From Siniperca chuatsi (lineage: Eukaryota > Chordata > Actinopteri > Centrarchiformes > Sinipercidae): a stretch of DNA of 64,000 nt. Every line of letters begins with the position of its first letter. Positions within the stretch are counted from its first letter, which is position 1. This document shows, piece after piece, positions 1 through 12,200 of this stretch. Under the pieces are notes generated by a model that worked only from the letters and a program-made list of their open reading frames with translations, ran no database searches and had not been told where the DNA came from. Where the stretch lies: positions 16,583,833-16,647,832 of the forward strand of contig NC_058045.1 in NCBI RefSeq assembly GCF_020085105.1. The letters run 5' to 3'. Position numbers and translations under genes: made by a program.

Positions 1-1
1 C

Positions 2-2433
2 AAGGTAACAAGTGTTGAAGAAGGTCTGATATATGAGTTCAGGGTCTGTGCTGAGAATATGGCTGGTGTTGGACCATGCAGTAAGGCATCTGAGCCTGTA
101 GCAGCAAGAGATCAGTGTGATCCCCCACGCAACCTCACAGTCACCAATATAACCAACAGCTCAGTTTCCCTCTCATGGGACAAACCAGAATATGATGGTG
201 GGGCTAAAATAACTGGGTACATTGTTGAGCGCAAAGAGCTGCCAGATAGTTGCTGGCTTAAGTGTAACTTCACCAACTTACAGGACACCTTCTTGGAAGT
301 GACTGGCCTCACAGAGGGTGAACAGTATGATTTTCGTGTGATTGCAAAAAATGCAGCTGAGCTCTTCAGTGCCTCCTCTGAAACCACAGGACCTGTTACA
401 GTGCAGCATGACGTAGAGCCACCCAAAATTATCTTGGAGGACAAATTTAGACAGGTGGTGGTTGTCAAAGCAGGAGAGCTCCTAAGAATAGATGCTGACA
501 TCTCTGGTCGCCCCAACCCTACAGTGTTTTGGTTGAAGAATGGTAGAAATATTGGCACCAAGGGAAGGGTTGAGATAACTGCAACAAAGACACATACCTC
601 TCTACTTATCAGAGAAACGGTTAGGAAAGACTCTGGACAGTATACTCTGACCCTACAGAACACAGGTGGTACCACATCTAAGGCTATCACCTGCAAGGTC
701 CTGGACAGGCCCAGCCCACCTGCTGGACCTCTGGAAGTGTCTGGACTCTCAGCAGAGAAATGCACCCTGTCATGGGGACCCCCTCATGAGACTGGCGGTG
801 CTGAGATCATGCACTACATTGTTGAAAAGTGTGAAACCAGCCGTGTAGCTTGGATCCTTGTGTACGGTGACATGATGGCAACTACTTGCAAAATAACCAA
901 GCTGCTCAAAGGAAATGAATACCTGTTCAGGGTAAGGGCAGTGAACAAGTACGGGGAAGGTGAGACTTTGGAAAGTGAGCCTATCAAGGCCATGGATCCC
1001 TTTAGTATCCCATCTGCTCCGATGGATGTTGAGGTCACAAGTGCAACCAGCGATGCTATGACTATCTGCTGGAAGAGACCTGCCACTGATGGCGGCAGCC
1101 GCATCAGCGGATACATTATAGAGAAGAGGGAGAAGCAGGGTGTTCGTTGGGTTCGTGTCAATAAGAAACCAGTCTATGACCTACGAGTCAAAGCCTCCTG
1201 CCTGCATGAGGGATGTGAGTATGAATTCAGAGTTTTTGCTGAGAATGCTGCTGGATTAAGTGAACCCAGTCTCCCATGCCCACTCACTCTGGCAGAGGAT
1301 CCAAAGTTTCTACCTTCCCCTCCTGCAAAACCCACCATAATGGATTCATCCAGGTCCTCCATCACTCTGTCATGGAACAAGCCGCTGTTTGATGGTGGAG
1401 CAGCAGTCACTGGGTACAAAGTTGAATTCAGAAAATCATCAGAAGAAGATTGGACTGTTGGTGTCCATAACACAGATAAAACTGAGTTTACAGTTACTGG
1501 ACTCGCTTCGGAGACGGAATACGTGTTTATTGTCAGATCCATAAACAAGATTGGCATCAGCGAGCCCAGTCCTGAAACAGATCCTCAAGTGGCCATGGAG
1601 AGAGAGGAGGAGCCCAGGTTTGATATTAGCACCGAGATGAGGAAGGCCCTGCTTGTTAAAGATGGCAGCTCCTTCACTTTGACTGTGCCTTTCATAGGCA
1701 AACCTGTTCCCAGTGTGACATGGGACAAAGCAGATGTAGATCTGAGAGTCAGAGGAATGATCAACACCAGCAGCTGCGTCACATCTATCACAGTGGAAGG
1801 GGCAACACGTGATGACTCTGGCAAATATATAGTAAAACTGCAAAACGTTGCTGGATCTGCCTCTTTGACGCTGAATGTGAGGGTTTTGGATTCACCTGGT
1901 CCACCAACTCATGTAGCAGTTAAAGATGTGACCAAGAACTCTGCCACTGTTTCATGGGACATCCCTGAGAATGAGGGAGGAGCCCCAGTCAAGAACTATT
2001 TTGTAGATATACGGGACATCAGCAGAAAAGGGTGGACGAGACTCACGGACAAATGCCGCCGACTGTCCTACAAGGTGTCTGACCTGGAGGAGGGAGGAAT
2101 CTACTTCTTCAGAGTCACAGCTGAAAACGAGTACGGGATCGGTGTTCCAGCAGAGACCAAGGAGGGAACGAAAATGGCAGGTACAATCTGTGAAGAATAA
2201 GCGCATTAAGAGTTGTTATATTTAGTAGGAATAAAAAAACCTAACTATTGTGACGGAATTAGTGGCTAAGTAGGATGTAAAATTTTTTAGAAAATGATTA
2301 GATATGTTAAGCACCAGAACTTCCTTCACGTTTCGCACATTATTCTTGTATGCATTGAGAGTAATTCTGTATTTTTATTATTATTATTGTTATTTCAGAT
2401 ACAACAGACTGGGAGACAAATCCAGGAGCTTAG
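2..2433 (+). CDS. Ig/fibronectin-III giant muscle protein, C-terminal part (IGFN1- or titin-like), partial
   Basis: The reading frame is open from base 2 and the gene starts to the left of the window. Exon 2-2180 codes for the end of one FN3 domain, then FN3 (from about 118), Ig (415), FN3 (707), FN3 (1007), FN3 (1312), Ig (1609) and FN3 (1891-2180). FN3 domains show the titin-type SW-x-P-x-x-x-GG and Y-x-F-R-V signatures, and Ig domains show the D-SG-Y-x-L motif. The donor after 2180 (GCAG|GTACAA) is in phase 1. The acceptor TTTCAG at 2393-2398 opens a last exon, 2399-2433, which adds DTTDWETNPGA and a TAG. AATAAA at 2652-2657 fits a real gene end. A-band titin would continue to a kinase. 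Ending right after an FN3 domain fits IGFN1 better, but I cannot separate these two by eye. Such proteins sit in the sarcomere or Z-disc. Confidence 0.8.
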
Positions 2434-2651
2434 CTTGTCTCCTTCCCCAGGGTTGAAGTAATCATCTCCCAGTCTTCTTGTCAAGATCCTCGACTATTTC
2501 TCATCTTCATCCAGTGTTGTTCAAAAAAATCAGTTAGCAAATGTGAATTAATACTTTACCAGAAGCTGCGGTTTTGTAGATATATGATTACATTTCTTTT
2601 CTAAATGTTTGTATACTAGAAAGCCTTATAAATGGCAGATTTTATTTAGAA

Positions 2652-2657
2652 AATAAA
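2652..2657 (+). promoter_or_regulatory. Poly(A) signal of the Ig/FN3 gene
   Basis: AATAAA lies about 220 bases after the TAG at 2431-2433 and is followed by T/GT-rich sequence. A second AATAAA-like motif occurs near 2729. The 3'UTR would therefore cover about 2434-2680. Confidence 0.5.
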
Positions 2658-3196
2658 ATGATTTTGTTTGTTTCTGGTTCAAAAAATAATAACTACAAAA
2701 AAATGATGATGTTTGTTGCAAATATACAATAAATGAAGATGATTAGAAGAGTTATTAGAGTTTTACTTTTGATTTGTTATGGGAAGTTATATGCTATTAA
2801 CACTGGATGACATGAAGACATTCCAAAAGAATACAAATAAGACAAGATTAATGAATCAATTAAAATAAAACAAACAATATCAAACAAACAAAAAAAGAAA
2901 AGCGTGGAAAGATTTACTTTTATACTGTAAAATTTGAGGTAGAAGACTGGGACTTCACTTGAGTATTTCCATTTTGTATACTGTAGTTCATACAGTCCAC
3001 TAGTAAGTGACATCATTACTGTGTCATTAGAGAGTTTTTACACACTACCTGCTCCCTCCTGCAATAATTTCATTGTGTTAAATAATTAATTTAGCACTAT
3101 ACATACGTTTGAGTTTTTTTTTTACATTTCACTGCCAGTTTGCAAGTTTTACTTTTAGTTATTTTTTGCTGGAACCTTTTTATATTTTGGTATACA

Positions 3197-3367
3197 AAAG
3201 TAGTTAAAGGATGGGATGGTGGCACTTTTGGTACTGTGATTGCAACGTCTCCAGTTCGATTCCATCCAGGACCCATTCAGCCTCTTTCTCCCCCCGTTCC
3301 CTCTCAACTGTTACTCTCGAGCAAAGGCAACAAATTTCCCCAAAATACTTTTAAAAAAAAAGTAGTT
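3197..3367 (+). mobile_element. Degenerate tRNA-derived SINE with target-site duplication
   Basis: The body at about 3209-3350 contains a B-box-like GTTCGATTCC (3254-3263), preceded by a tRNA-like GGTGGCAC stretch, and ends in an A-rich tail (3351-3361). The sequence AAAGTAGTT flanks it on both sides (about 3198-3206 and 3358-3366), as expected for LINE-driven insertion. It lies between the Ig/FN3 gene and cib1. The rest of 2680-3700 is AT-rich, and I see no gene in it. Confidence 0.6.
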
Positions 3368-3564
3368 TAAGAATTTCATCAGTGGCATCTGACAAACAAA
3401 CTGAAAACAAAAACCAAAGTAAGAAGCCGCCAGGCCTTTTTACTTGTGGACCGTGTCAAAATAAAGCTACTTTAGGATGAAAAAGTTATAACTACACAAG
3501 TTAGCCCTGTTTGTCACCTGTTGGTTGTCGCCCTTTTGTCACGATAGGATCTGTTTGCATGTAC

Positions 3565-3578
3565 GTCACTATGGAAAC
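3565..3578 (+). promoter_or_regulatory. X-box-like (RFX) site upstream of cib1
   Basis: GTCACTATGGAAAC resembles the two half-sites of an RFX X-box and lies about 160 bases upstream of the cib1 ATG. This is pattern matching only. The transcription start is not visible from sequence. Confidence 0.3.
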
Positions 3579-3735
3579 AGTTACGTAGCTAAATACAGGA
3601 AAGGGAATGTTAATGCAGACACCAGCTAGACACCGGAAGTAAGCGATGCAAAACCAACTATCGTTAGTTGCCTAGTAGTTCGGTGGGTAACTGTTTACAA
3701 CAACAAAAGTACATTTTCGAGTCGAAAGTTTCAAG

Positions 3736-5289
3736 ATGGGTACAACGGCAAGTCAACTTGGGAAGGATTTGCTCTCAGAATACCAAGTAAGTGAAGTGCC
3801 AAAAGCAAAGTCTCCGAAAGCAAATGCTGTATCGTTAAACGAGTGGCTCAAGTTGAAAACAGTTGTTGTTACGCCCCGTAATAACCAAGGGTAACGTCAT
3901 AGCTACTTAGCCTGACGCTTTAAGGCAAAGAAAACTATTAGGCTGGTCATCAGAAGTACATTATGATTTACTTGTGGTCTGTAACGTTTGTTGTAGTTTT
4001 TCCTATAACGGCAAACTAAACAGAATGTTAATGGCAGCTTTATTGAACTACCACTTGTTATCACGCATATTAGCTAATGTTGCTAATGTCACTAGTCAAA
4101 CCATGGATATATTATAGGATGTCAGACTGATAAAAGTATTCCAGTGTGGTAAAAAAAAAAAGTACTGCGGCAGGTTCATATGTGACTTTTATCATTCTAA
4201 TAATGCTCACTTTTACTTTTAGGAGCTGACATTCTTGACAAAACAAGAAATTCTTCTGTAAGTGATCAGCTGCATGCCACATTACAAATATGTTACTAGT
4301 TTTAAGCATTTTAATCGATCTAGAACAGCTTATTGCGATCCGTGATTAAACCTTTTGTTTTTTAGTGCTCACAAGAGATTCACTGAGCTGCTCACGAAAG
4401 ATGAGAAAGGCCTTCCAAATACCAGAGTACCAATGGAGAGGATTCTAACTCTGCCAGAGCTCAAGGTGAATTTGATTGTAAAACAGAGGAAATGTGGCGT
4501 TATGTGGACTGCTTAGTATATTCTGGAGGAAGTTCTTCCAGTACTAATAAACTGTACTGACCCTTGTACTTGTTCCTGTCACAGTCCAACCCTTTCAGGA
4601 AAAGAATCTGCCATGTATTCTCAACATCTGAACAGAAAGATGGAAGCCTCACATTTGAGGACTTTCTGGACCTCTTGAGTGCCTTCAGCGACTCTGCTAC
4701 TCTGGAAATCAAATCCCACTATGCATTCCGCATATTTGGTAAATAAATTGATTAAAAAAAATGAGCTGGTTATTAATAAAACATGTAAGGCTATCAATGG
4801 GTGGAATGAGCATATTGATCTTTTCAGACTTTGACGATGATGGGACTCTTGATGTTGTTGATCTGGAGAAGTTGGTTAACTGCCTGACCGGTGAGACAGA
4901 TGACACAAGACTAACAACCGAAGAAATGAGACAGCTCATCAGCAACGTGAGTTCACTGAGGCTTCTCCTCGTTGAAGATGAAGAGAGAAACACCAGATGG
5001 TTAAAACAGCTTGTGGTTGCAGGTTGGCACACTGATGTGTCAGTGGGCTTAACAGTTGTTTCCTTTGCATGTTGTTTAGATTCTTGAAGAGTCCGACATT
5101 GACAAGGATGGAACCGTGAACCTCTCAGAGTTTCAGCATGTCATTTCAAGGTCACCAGATTTTGTCAGGTAACTAGAAATCTTATTGCTGTAATCACCCA
5201 TATGCACTTTACTCAACACAATTTTGTTCACTCTAACTGCTTCTGTTATATTTTGATTTCTCCACAGTTCTTTCAAGATTGTGCTGTGA
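3736..5289 (+). CDS. cib1: Calcium and integrin-binding protein 1
   Basis: Seven exons join in frame: 3736-3786, 4223-4257, 4366-4465, 4585-4738, 4828-4946, 5080-5168 and 5268-5289. They give 189 aa, against about 191 in mammals. The protein starts MGTTAS, an N-myristoylation motif (Gly2, Ser6). Residues such as ELTFLTKQEIL, FSTSEQKDGSL and HYAFRIF are diagnostic of CIB1. The two C-terminal EF-hands carry loops DFDDDGTLD and DIDKDGTVN; the N-terminal EF-hands lack calcium ligands, as in the family. The C-terminus FKIVL matches CIB1, whose C-terminal segment regulates integrin alpha-IIb binding. Known CIB1 roles are membrane-linked calcium sensing and partnering with EVER proteins, PAK1 and integrins. 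The gene is convergent with rccd1, and the two stop codons are 394 bases apart. Confidence 0.95.
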
Positions 5290-5525
5290 AGACCTGTAGC
5301 AGGCGGTGGCAATGCATTACCCTTTAACTCCCATATGGTGTTTAATTTTCAGTTAGAACAATTTTAGATATTTGCCTTAAATTATATTTACCTGTGGATT
5401 TTACTGCCTTAACTGTTGTATCATTTGTGAAATATAAAACCTGTGATTTTTTAAAAAATTAAAAATATTTCCAAAAACTACTCATTTACAAAGTTTCTTT
5501 CTTTATGTAAACAAATGAAAAGATC

Positions 5526-5530
5526 TAATA

Positions 5531-5570
<40 letters not shown>
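5526..5570. repeat. (TA)n microsatellite
   Basis: An AT dinucleotide run with one GTG interruption lies in the short gap between the convergent 3' ends of cib1 and rccd1. The gap 5290-5682 otherwise holds the two 3'UTRs. A weak ATTAAA at 5458-5463 may serve cib1. Confidence 0.85.
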
Positions 5571-5682
5571 ACAAATTACACATTTAATTCAAAGTCTCCT
5601 ATTTGTTGTGATAATTTACACTTGGTGTACACCTGGTATGTTGTCCAAAGTCCACATTTATCAAGGGGATTCCATAGTATTT

Positions 5683-8399
5683 TTAAGAGCAAGCTACTTC
5701 TTCCTTGACGACAGCAGCAAAAGTGTTCCACGCCCCGCACACTACATCAACCACACGCATCTGCTGCTCCCTGAAGAACTCCACAAGCTGGGGCTCATCT
5801 GAACTGATTAAAGTCTGGTGTCCAAGTTGGCCGTAGTCACCTGAAATGGTAATAGAAGGAGAGATGAACAAGGTAAGTTCAACATATACCTAAGCTGTGC
5901 TCTAAGATTACTGATTAATTGAATTGGTACTGGGAACATGCTACAAAGATGTAACAGATTTGCAACAGATTAAAAATCTGTTTAAGTGTCAGTTTAGCTC
6001 CAAATTCAAACTTACCCCAGCCCCAAGTGTAGAGGTCACCTGTGGCTGAAATTAGAAAATACGAGATAAAGATGACATTAACTTGCCAAGAAATTGTGCA
6101 TCAATATACTTCCACTGTCAAGTGAGGTTTCGTACTTGTTACTGCAGCTGTGTGGCGGCAGCCACAGCTGACTGCCCTGATCTCACATGATGGAGTGATA
6201 TCTAGCAGAGCCGGGAATGCTTGGATCGATATGAATACATCTTCATGTTTCTCTCCCTCCCGTGGCTCTTCAGCAGGAAATGTGCTGGCATCTTGGCACG
6301 GTGTTCCTGTTCAGTACAGTTAATGTCGCAGTTCTTACTACAACATAAGTCATTACTTTAAAAAAGGGACAGTTCACCCCCAAAATCAAAAATACATATT
6401 TTTCCTCCTACTTGTAGTGCTATTTATCCATCTAGATTGTTTTGGTGTGAGTTGCTGAAGTTTGGAGTTATTGGCTGTAGAGATGTCTGCATTATTTTTT
6501 TTTTAATATAATGGGACTATATTATAGGAACTATAGCGGCAAAAAACTTTTTTTTGAAAAATTCAACAGCAATGTCTCTTTCCAGAAATCATGACCCTTT
6601 CTGTGGATTATCTTGAGTAACCAGGTCATGATTTCTGGAAAGTGTGCTGTTTGGCGCTTTGAACACCACAAGCCGAGTGCCATATAGTCCCATTATATTC
6701 AAAAAATGCAGACGTCTCTATGGCCGATATCTCCAAAACTCGGCAACTCACAGCAAAACAATCTAGATGGATAAATAGCGCTACAGGTAAGAGGAAAAAT
6801 ATGTATTTTTGATTTTGGAGTGAACTGTCTCTTAAGTGACGACTATGAGCAGCATGCCTGGCAACATATATGAAATATTTAGTTAAGGGGGTGGTTCATC
6901 CATGAACAATATAAGGCATTGTCCATACCTCAAGAGCTATCGATGCACTGAAATAGTTTGTGAATTAGCAAAGATTTTGAGATATCAACTGTAGCTCACA
7001 ATGGAGCTTGATGGCACAGGCGAGTGCCAAAAATACACACACAAACTGCACAATGCAACTGAGAGAGATGTATTGGGGTAAAGTACACCTCAGCTAATTA
7101 CACAAAAGTGTTTGGATTGATAGCACTGTAGGTAACAAATTATGAGTTTGATGCAAACAGATTTACCTGCTTGTTGGCTACTTTGCTGCTGCGGTGCTTT
7201 CCTCAGACCTCGTGATGGAAGTCCAAGCTGGCCACTTTCATTCCAGCCCCACACATAAAGGTCACCCCCGTCTGAAGAAAAGGTAATTTGAGGTCTTTAT
7301 TCATTTTTTTTTAAACCTCAAATTGAGGGCATAACCTTTTTTCACTGCCAACATCTTGTATGACACTTACCACTAATGCAGACAGAGTGCCAGCCTCCTG
7401 TAGCTACACAGCTCATGGGCATCCCCCAGAGTGCCTCCACTGCCCTGGGCTGCTCCTCAGAGGTGAGGTCTCCATGCCCCAACTGACCATGGCTGTCAAA
7501 TAAACACATGCAGGCACGAAACGTCAAGACATGCTTGATGGTGTTGTTGCTCAGATTCCCAATAAAGACAGACGTGTGAGTATTATGTCTACCTGCCCAG
7601 TCCCCATGTGTACACAGCTCCAGAGGCACTGAGAAGGATAGCATGCTCTGCACTGAGTGCCAGACTCTTGGCTTTCAGCTGTGGTGATAAGGGGCGGTAG
7701 AAGGGCGGTTTTGTGGCTATGTAACCCCCAGGGACCAATGGGAGATTCAAAGGGGGTCCTGGAAAGCAGCAAGAAGTGTGCTGTTTAGCAAGTTATCACA
7801 ACACAGGCTACTAGCAGCTGTCAAAGGAGATTAGGATATACATTACCGGAGCTCTCTGTTTTTATTTCCATGCTCCATGATGGGGTCTTCTCTTTTTTTT
7901 GCAGATCCCAGGACTCAATTCTGTCCGGGAAAGCGAGGGTCAAGTACAACTCACTGATGAAGGCATCTTTACAGCCAGGGGTCTCTTTCATAGAAATACC
8001 ACAGGACTCGCTGGCGATGACTGCCCCAAAACCTCCTAGGCACACACAGCTGTCACCTAACAGACAGAAGCAAAAATAATACACAAGTTAATACAGGGAG
8101 TGTGATATTATAGACGCCGTGTATTTATACAAGTCATAAGAGTGTCCAACTAGAGCTGTTGAAGTTGCTTTATCTGTCGTAGTCTTACCACCCAAATGCA
8201 AAGATGCTCTTCGACTCCAACTTGCTCTAATTTGACCATCAGTCTTCAAGCAGCAGTCGCTTCTGTCCACATGACTAGCTAGCTCTGTCGGGCTAATCAC
8301 TTTAACTTGCTTGACAGCGTCGCTACACTCTCCTTTAATTAACTTATCATGGACATATATCTGTCCAAATGCGTTGAAGCCAAATCCGAACCACCGCAT
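5683..8399 (-). CDS. rccd1: RCC1 domain-containing protein 1
   Basis: Eight exons on the minus strand join in frame: 8189-8399, 7847-8056, 7593-7758, 7371-7492, 7167-7271, 6136-6306, 6016-6045 and 5683-5840. They give 390 aa (mammals about 376). The start [13 protein letters not shown] matches the RCCD1 N-terminus. RCC1-repeat signatures follow: [57 protein letters not shown] with DYGQLGHQ, and [10 protein letters not shown]. One exon codes for only ten residues, an easy one for gene finders to miss. RCCD1 in mammals partners the histone demethylase KDM8 and is linked to H3K36 methylation and chromosome segregation. A long inverted-repeat MITE sits in the intron between 6306 and 7167. Confidence 0.93.
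6358..6835. mobile_element. Long-inverted-repeat MITE in an rccd1 intron
   Basis: The left end (GGGACAGTTCACCCCCAAAA, from 6367) is matched in reverse complement by the right end (up to 6833), and the complementarity continues inward for most of the element. Examples are AATCTAGATGG near 6773 against CCATCTAGATT near 6429, and the TTTCTGGAAA/TTTCCAGAAA pair near 6630 and 6580. TTAA occurs at both margins (6358-6361 and 6832-6835), suggesting a TTAA target like piggyBac-type MITEs. It has no coding capacity. Confidence 0.8.
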
Positions 8400-8502
8400 T
8401 GGAAACGCTTTAACTCCGTTTGGTTTCTCATGGGAACGCCGCTCAGCAGTGCAACGCAGTTATCCGCAAAGTTTCAACACTGGTGTATTTACCGTGATGT
8501 GC

Positions 8503-8513
8503 TGCGCATGCGC
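8503..8513. promoter_or_regulatory. Palindromic NRF1-type site upstream of rccd1
   Basis: TGCGCATGCGC is a perfect NRF1 consensus palindrome about 104 bases upstream of the rccd1 start codon (8399, minus strand). It is common in CpG-type housekeeping promoters. The stretch 8514-9255 then holds the unc45a 3'UTR and AT-rich spacer with no further gene seen. Confidence 0.5.
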
Positions 8514-9255
8514 TCCTCTGTTGCTGCACAATGACTCGACAGTGAAGATGGGTGAACTCAGCAAAGAGGTGACAATATCATTTGGTTACAGAGGTTTTAT
8601 TTTTCTGCCCAAGTGTTGAGTCAGAATTAGAAAATCACTAACCATACAATTAAGACACTGGGAATGTAGTAGGGTGAAACTAATAGTGATGATAATACAC
8701 ATTAAAAACAAAAAGCTCACAACTATGTGAATTAAATGTTTGTGGTTTTGGTGTGTTGTTGTTTAGGGCAAAATATTATCAAAATAATGAATATAGTAGT
8801 GTATAAAATTGAAAATAAAGACAATGTATTTTGTGGAATAATAATTACAAGGACAAATAAAACATTTGCAAATATCAAGGAATGGCAAGCTTTAGTAAAG
8901 AACGGATAGAGAAGCCTTATTGGTCTAAAGGGGGACATACACTTTTGGTCGAGGTTCATGAACATACAGACTCATTAAGATAAATACAATCAGTGGAAAA
9001 TCAATGTGAAACAGCAACCAAAGCCCATTTGTCACAAAACACTTCTGTGAGTATCTGCTGGTTTTCATTTAATACCTTTCTTCATTAATTAATTTTCATT
9101 TTTGGTTAAGACACATGAGCATTTCAGGATCAGCTTGTGCCCATCCAGACCAAAACAAACTTCCTGCAAAAATGAAATCGCTTCACTGGTCCCACATAAT
9201 ACTCAAAGCACTATAACATTGCCAGGAGGCACCGCCACAGGCTGCAGCGGTGTAT

Positions 9256-12200
9256 TCAGGGTTCAGTTCCTTTGCCCTTTCCCTGCCCTTCCCTGGTCCT
9301 GATGATGCTGTACTCCACGGCCTTGTCCAGACAGTTCTGAGCTATCTTAGAAACTGCTTCTGGTGTGCCCTCTCCTCCCTTCGCCAAGACAGAGAGAATC
9401 TCCAAAACTTCACTCTCCATGAGCGTCTCAGCCAGACTCTTGTCCGCCTGCATCATGTTCTGAACTATGACCACTCCACGATGACGCAGGTCGGATATGT
9501 CAGCGAGCAATAGCGCCTGTACAATCTCTAGCCAGTGGGTCGTCTGAGAAGAGAAGACAACAAGGAGTCATGTGAGCTAAAATAGAAAAATGAATCACTG
9601 TAGTATGCGACGATGCTGAGTTGATGGATGCGTGGGGACAGCAAACTGCTGCAGTGGTCTGCTTACTGTTCCAGGGATGCGGGCGCAGAGCTCAGGCTGC
9701 TCAGCCGTCAGCATGGCCAGAGTTCCTGCAGCAGCTTTGCGCAGCCTCTCGTCCTCCTCTCCGCTGTAGAGCACAAGCAGCTTCAGACGATCGTTCCCTG
9801 TGGCCAGGTACAGCTTCTGCACCTGAGGACACACCCCACACCCACTGCTTTTACTTCAACATTTCAACATATTTGTGCCATACAATCGTCAATGAATGCA
9901 TGTCTCACCTCTGTGCTTAAAACCAAATTACACATGCACTCTGTGGCAGAAGCTCGGACCAGGTCGTGCTCCTCAAACATGTAGCCTTCAATTTTTGGGA
10001 CTGCCTTCTCCTTTATGATCTTTTGCCTGTGAAACAACATACTCCATCAGTACAAGTAGATACTCTAAATACTGATACAAAACTGTGATGTCAGAATAAA
10101 AGTTACATTATGAACTGAAGTGAAAACTGGAGACATTTGAGTGTGAAGCTTTGACCTGATAAAATCTAAGAATAAAACAATAAAAAAAATGAATTCAGAG
10201 ACTTGAAATGCTTGATCTGAAATTTGCTTATGAGTTGATACTTGACTTGGACTTGCCCCCGAAGTCCTAAAAAAAGCTCTGGTAAAAATATTTAAACAGC
10301 TTTTTTTAAATTTTAGGAAGCAAACTAGGATCCTGCATGTTTAACCATAAAAATGACACATACATCTGCAACCTAATTTATGAAATCCTTTCTTTGAGGA
10401 TAATAGATTTGTAATATGTACAAAAGTAAAACAAAAGAAACAAACTGAGGTCTGGTTTCTGCAAACAAATTCAAATACTTGCAAATCAAGTCCCGTTAAG
10501 ATTGACTGTTTTGTACATTGTATTTTTAGGAGAGACTTCCCCCTAGTGGCCAACCTGAGTCTTTCACTGATACCGGCCAGGTTGGTGAGAGCCATGAGTG
10601 CCTCGAAGTTCTGCAGCAGGGTGCATTCAAGACTAAGAAGAATGACAAGGGGGCGCACCATCTCATAGATCTGACAACAAAAAGTGAGACATGGTTAAAT
10701 AGGAACATTTCTTTAGGGTTTTTTAACTGAGGGGGCTTTGCTTTTTTTTTTTTTTTTTTACAGCATGCAATTCTCACCCTTTCTCCTGGGAAGGCAATCG
10801 TTGGGTTAGATGTGATGGTTATTTTTGCCAGTGCTTGTGCTGCTTTGATTTTACCTACATCTGTGTTGTCCGAGGCCAGTGGGATCAAAGCCTGTGGAGG
10901 AAAACAGTTAACATAAATCGTGTAAACCTCCAAAAGCAAGGTGTTTAGATCAGTGTGCAGTATATTTATCAGTGCTCTACCTTTCCCCCACCCTGTGCCA
11001 CCACTGTGCCTCTGTCTTCCTGTCGTTCCACCAAAGCCAAGAAGACCCTGCCGTGAGAAATGGCATTAACAGAAAATCTACAGAAAGAACAGTGAGTGGA
11101 AAAGACTTACTGTTATTTTCCTACCTGGCGATACACTCCCTACAAGCCTCAGTGAGAGCAGGACTCTCCTGTTTGACCATACACACCAACGCAGACACCA
11201 CACCAGCCTCCAGCAGCTTCACCAGTCTTTTCTCCACATAGGAAGGTGCATCCTGACACAGGACAAGACAGACAGGTTCATGTAACAGCCAATCATTAAA
11301 GTAAAAAATATGCATGTAAAATAATTTTGAAGAACGCCTGAAGAAACATGATGAAGTTAGAGCAGCAGAGCTACTGTGCAATATTAAAATGAAGAATGTG
11401 TGATGTTAGCTCTTCATAAAAAAATTTGCATTTAAAATGGTACCTTGGGGTGCTCCTCAGGCACGTGCTGCTTTGCATACTTGGCCAGCTCCACCATCTG
11501 TGGGTCTGGCTTCTCCACATCATAGCTGTTGGTGCAATTCACTAATGTGGAGCCCACAGCAAAGAGCACTGTCTTATCCTCAGACTGCAGGAACACAAAG
11601 AAAAACAAGGTTGTCAAAACTATCACAGTCAACACTAGAAAAGCGTGTATTCTCATGGTGGTGGTTTCAAATACTACACAAAAATAAACATCACAATGAC
11701 ACTCTTCTGAGAGGAATATGACTTCATAATTGCCCTGTATTGTCCATGTGTCACAAGTATTAAAACCTACAATTATAATCAGCAGTCAAACCTTTGCTAG
11801 TTCAAACATGGCCAGGAGAGCGTTCTTGTCTTCCACTAAGTCCTCCTTCACATCAGCATCAAAGGTGAGGTAGGCCAGGCCTTCCACTGACCACCGGCGG
11901 GAGGTTGGGGGCAGAGACTCATTACACAGCCACCTAAAAGAGAAGCAAGCTGTAGATCAGGCATGACATTTCTCTTAATCTATACCCGGGTTCAATATTC
12001 AACACAGGCAAACATACTTCCTGCACTGCTTGGCGAGCTTTAGCGTGGATCCCTCTGCAAACTGCTTCATGCTGAAATCTGTCCCCCCTGCTGATCCAAG
12101 CTTGCACAAACCCTGTGTAATAACCATCAGAAACCATAGTTCATTTATCTTTATTTGGAGATGTTCTTTTCTCCAACTGTCTGAAATAAATATACTTGCT

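Noticed and set aside
2-2433. Titin kinase or M-band end
   Set aside because: No kinase motifs appear in the window, and the frame stops right after an FN3 domain.
7551-7772. 73-codon minus ORF as coding in the frame of its Met
   Set aside because: The exon 7593-7758 is real, but its coding frame is a different one ([13 protein letters not shown]...), set by the phases of both neighbouring exons.
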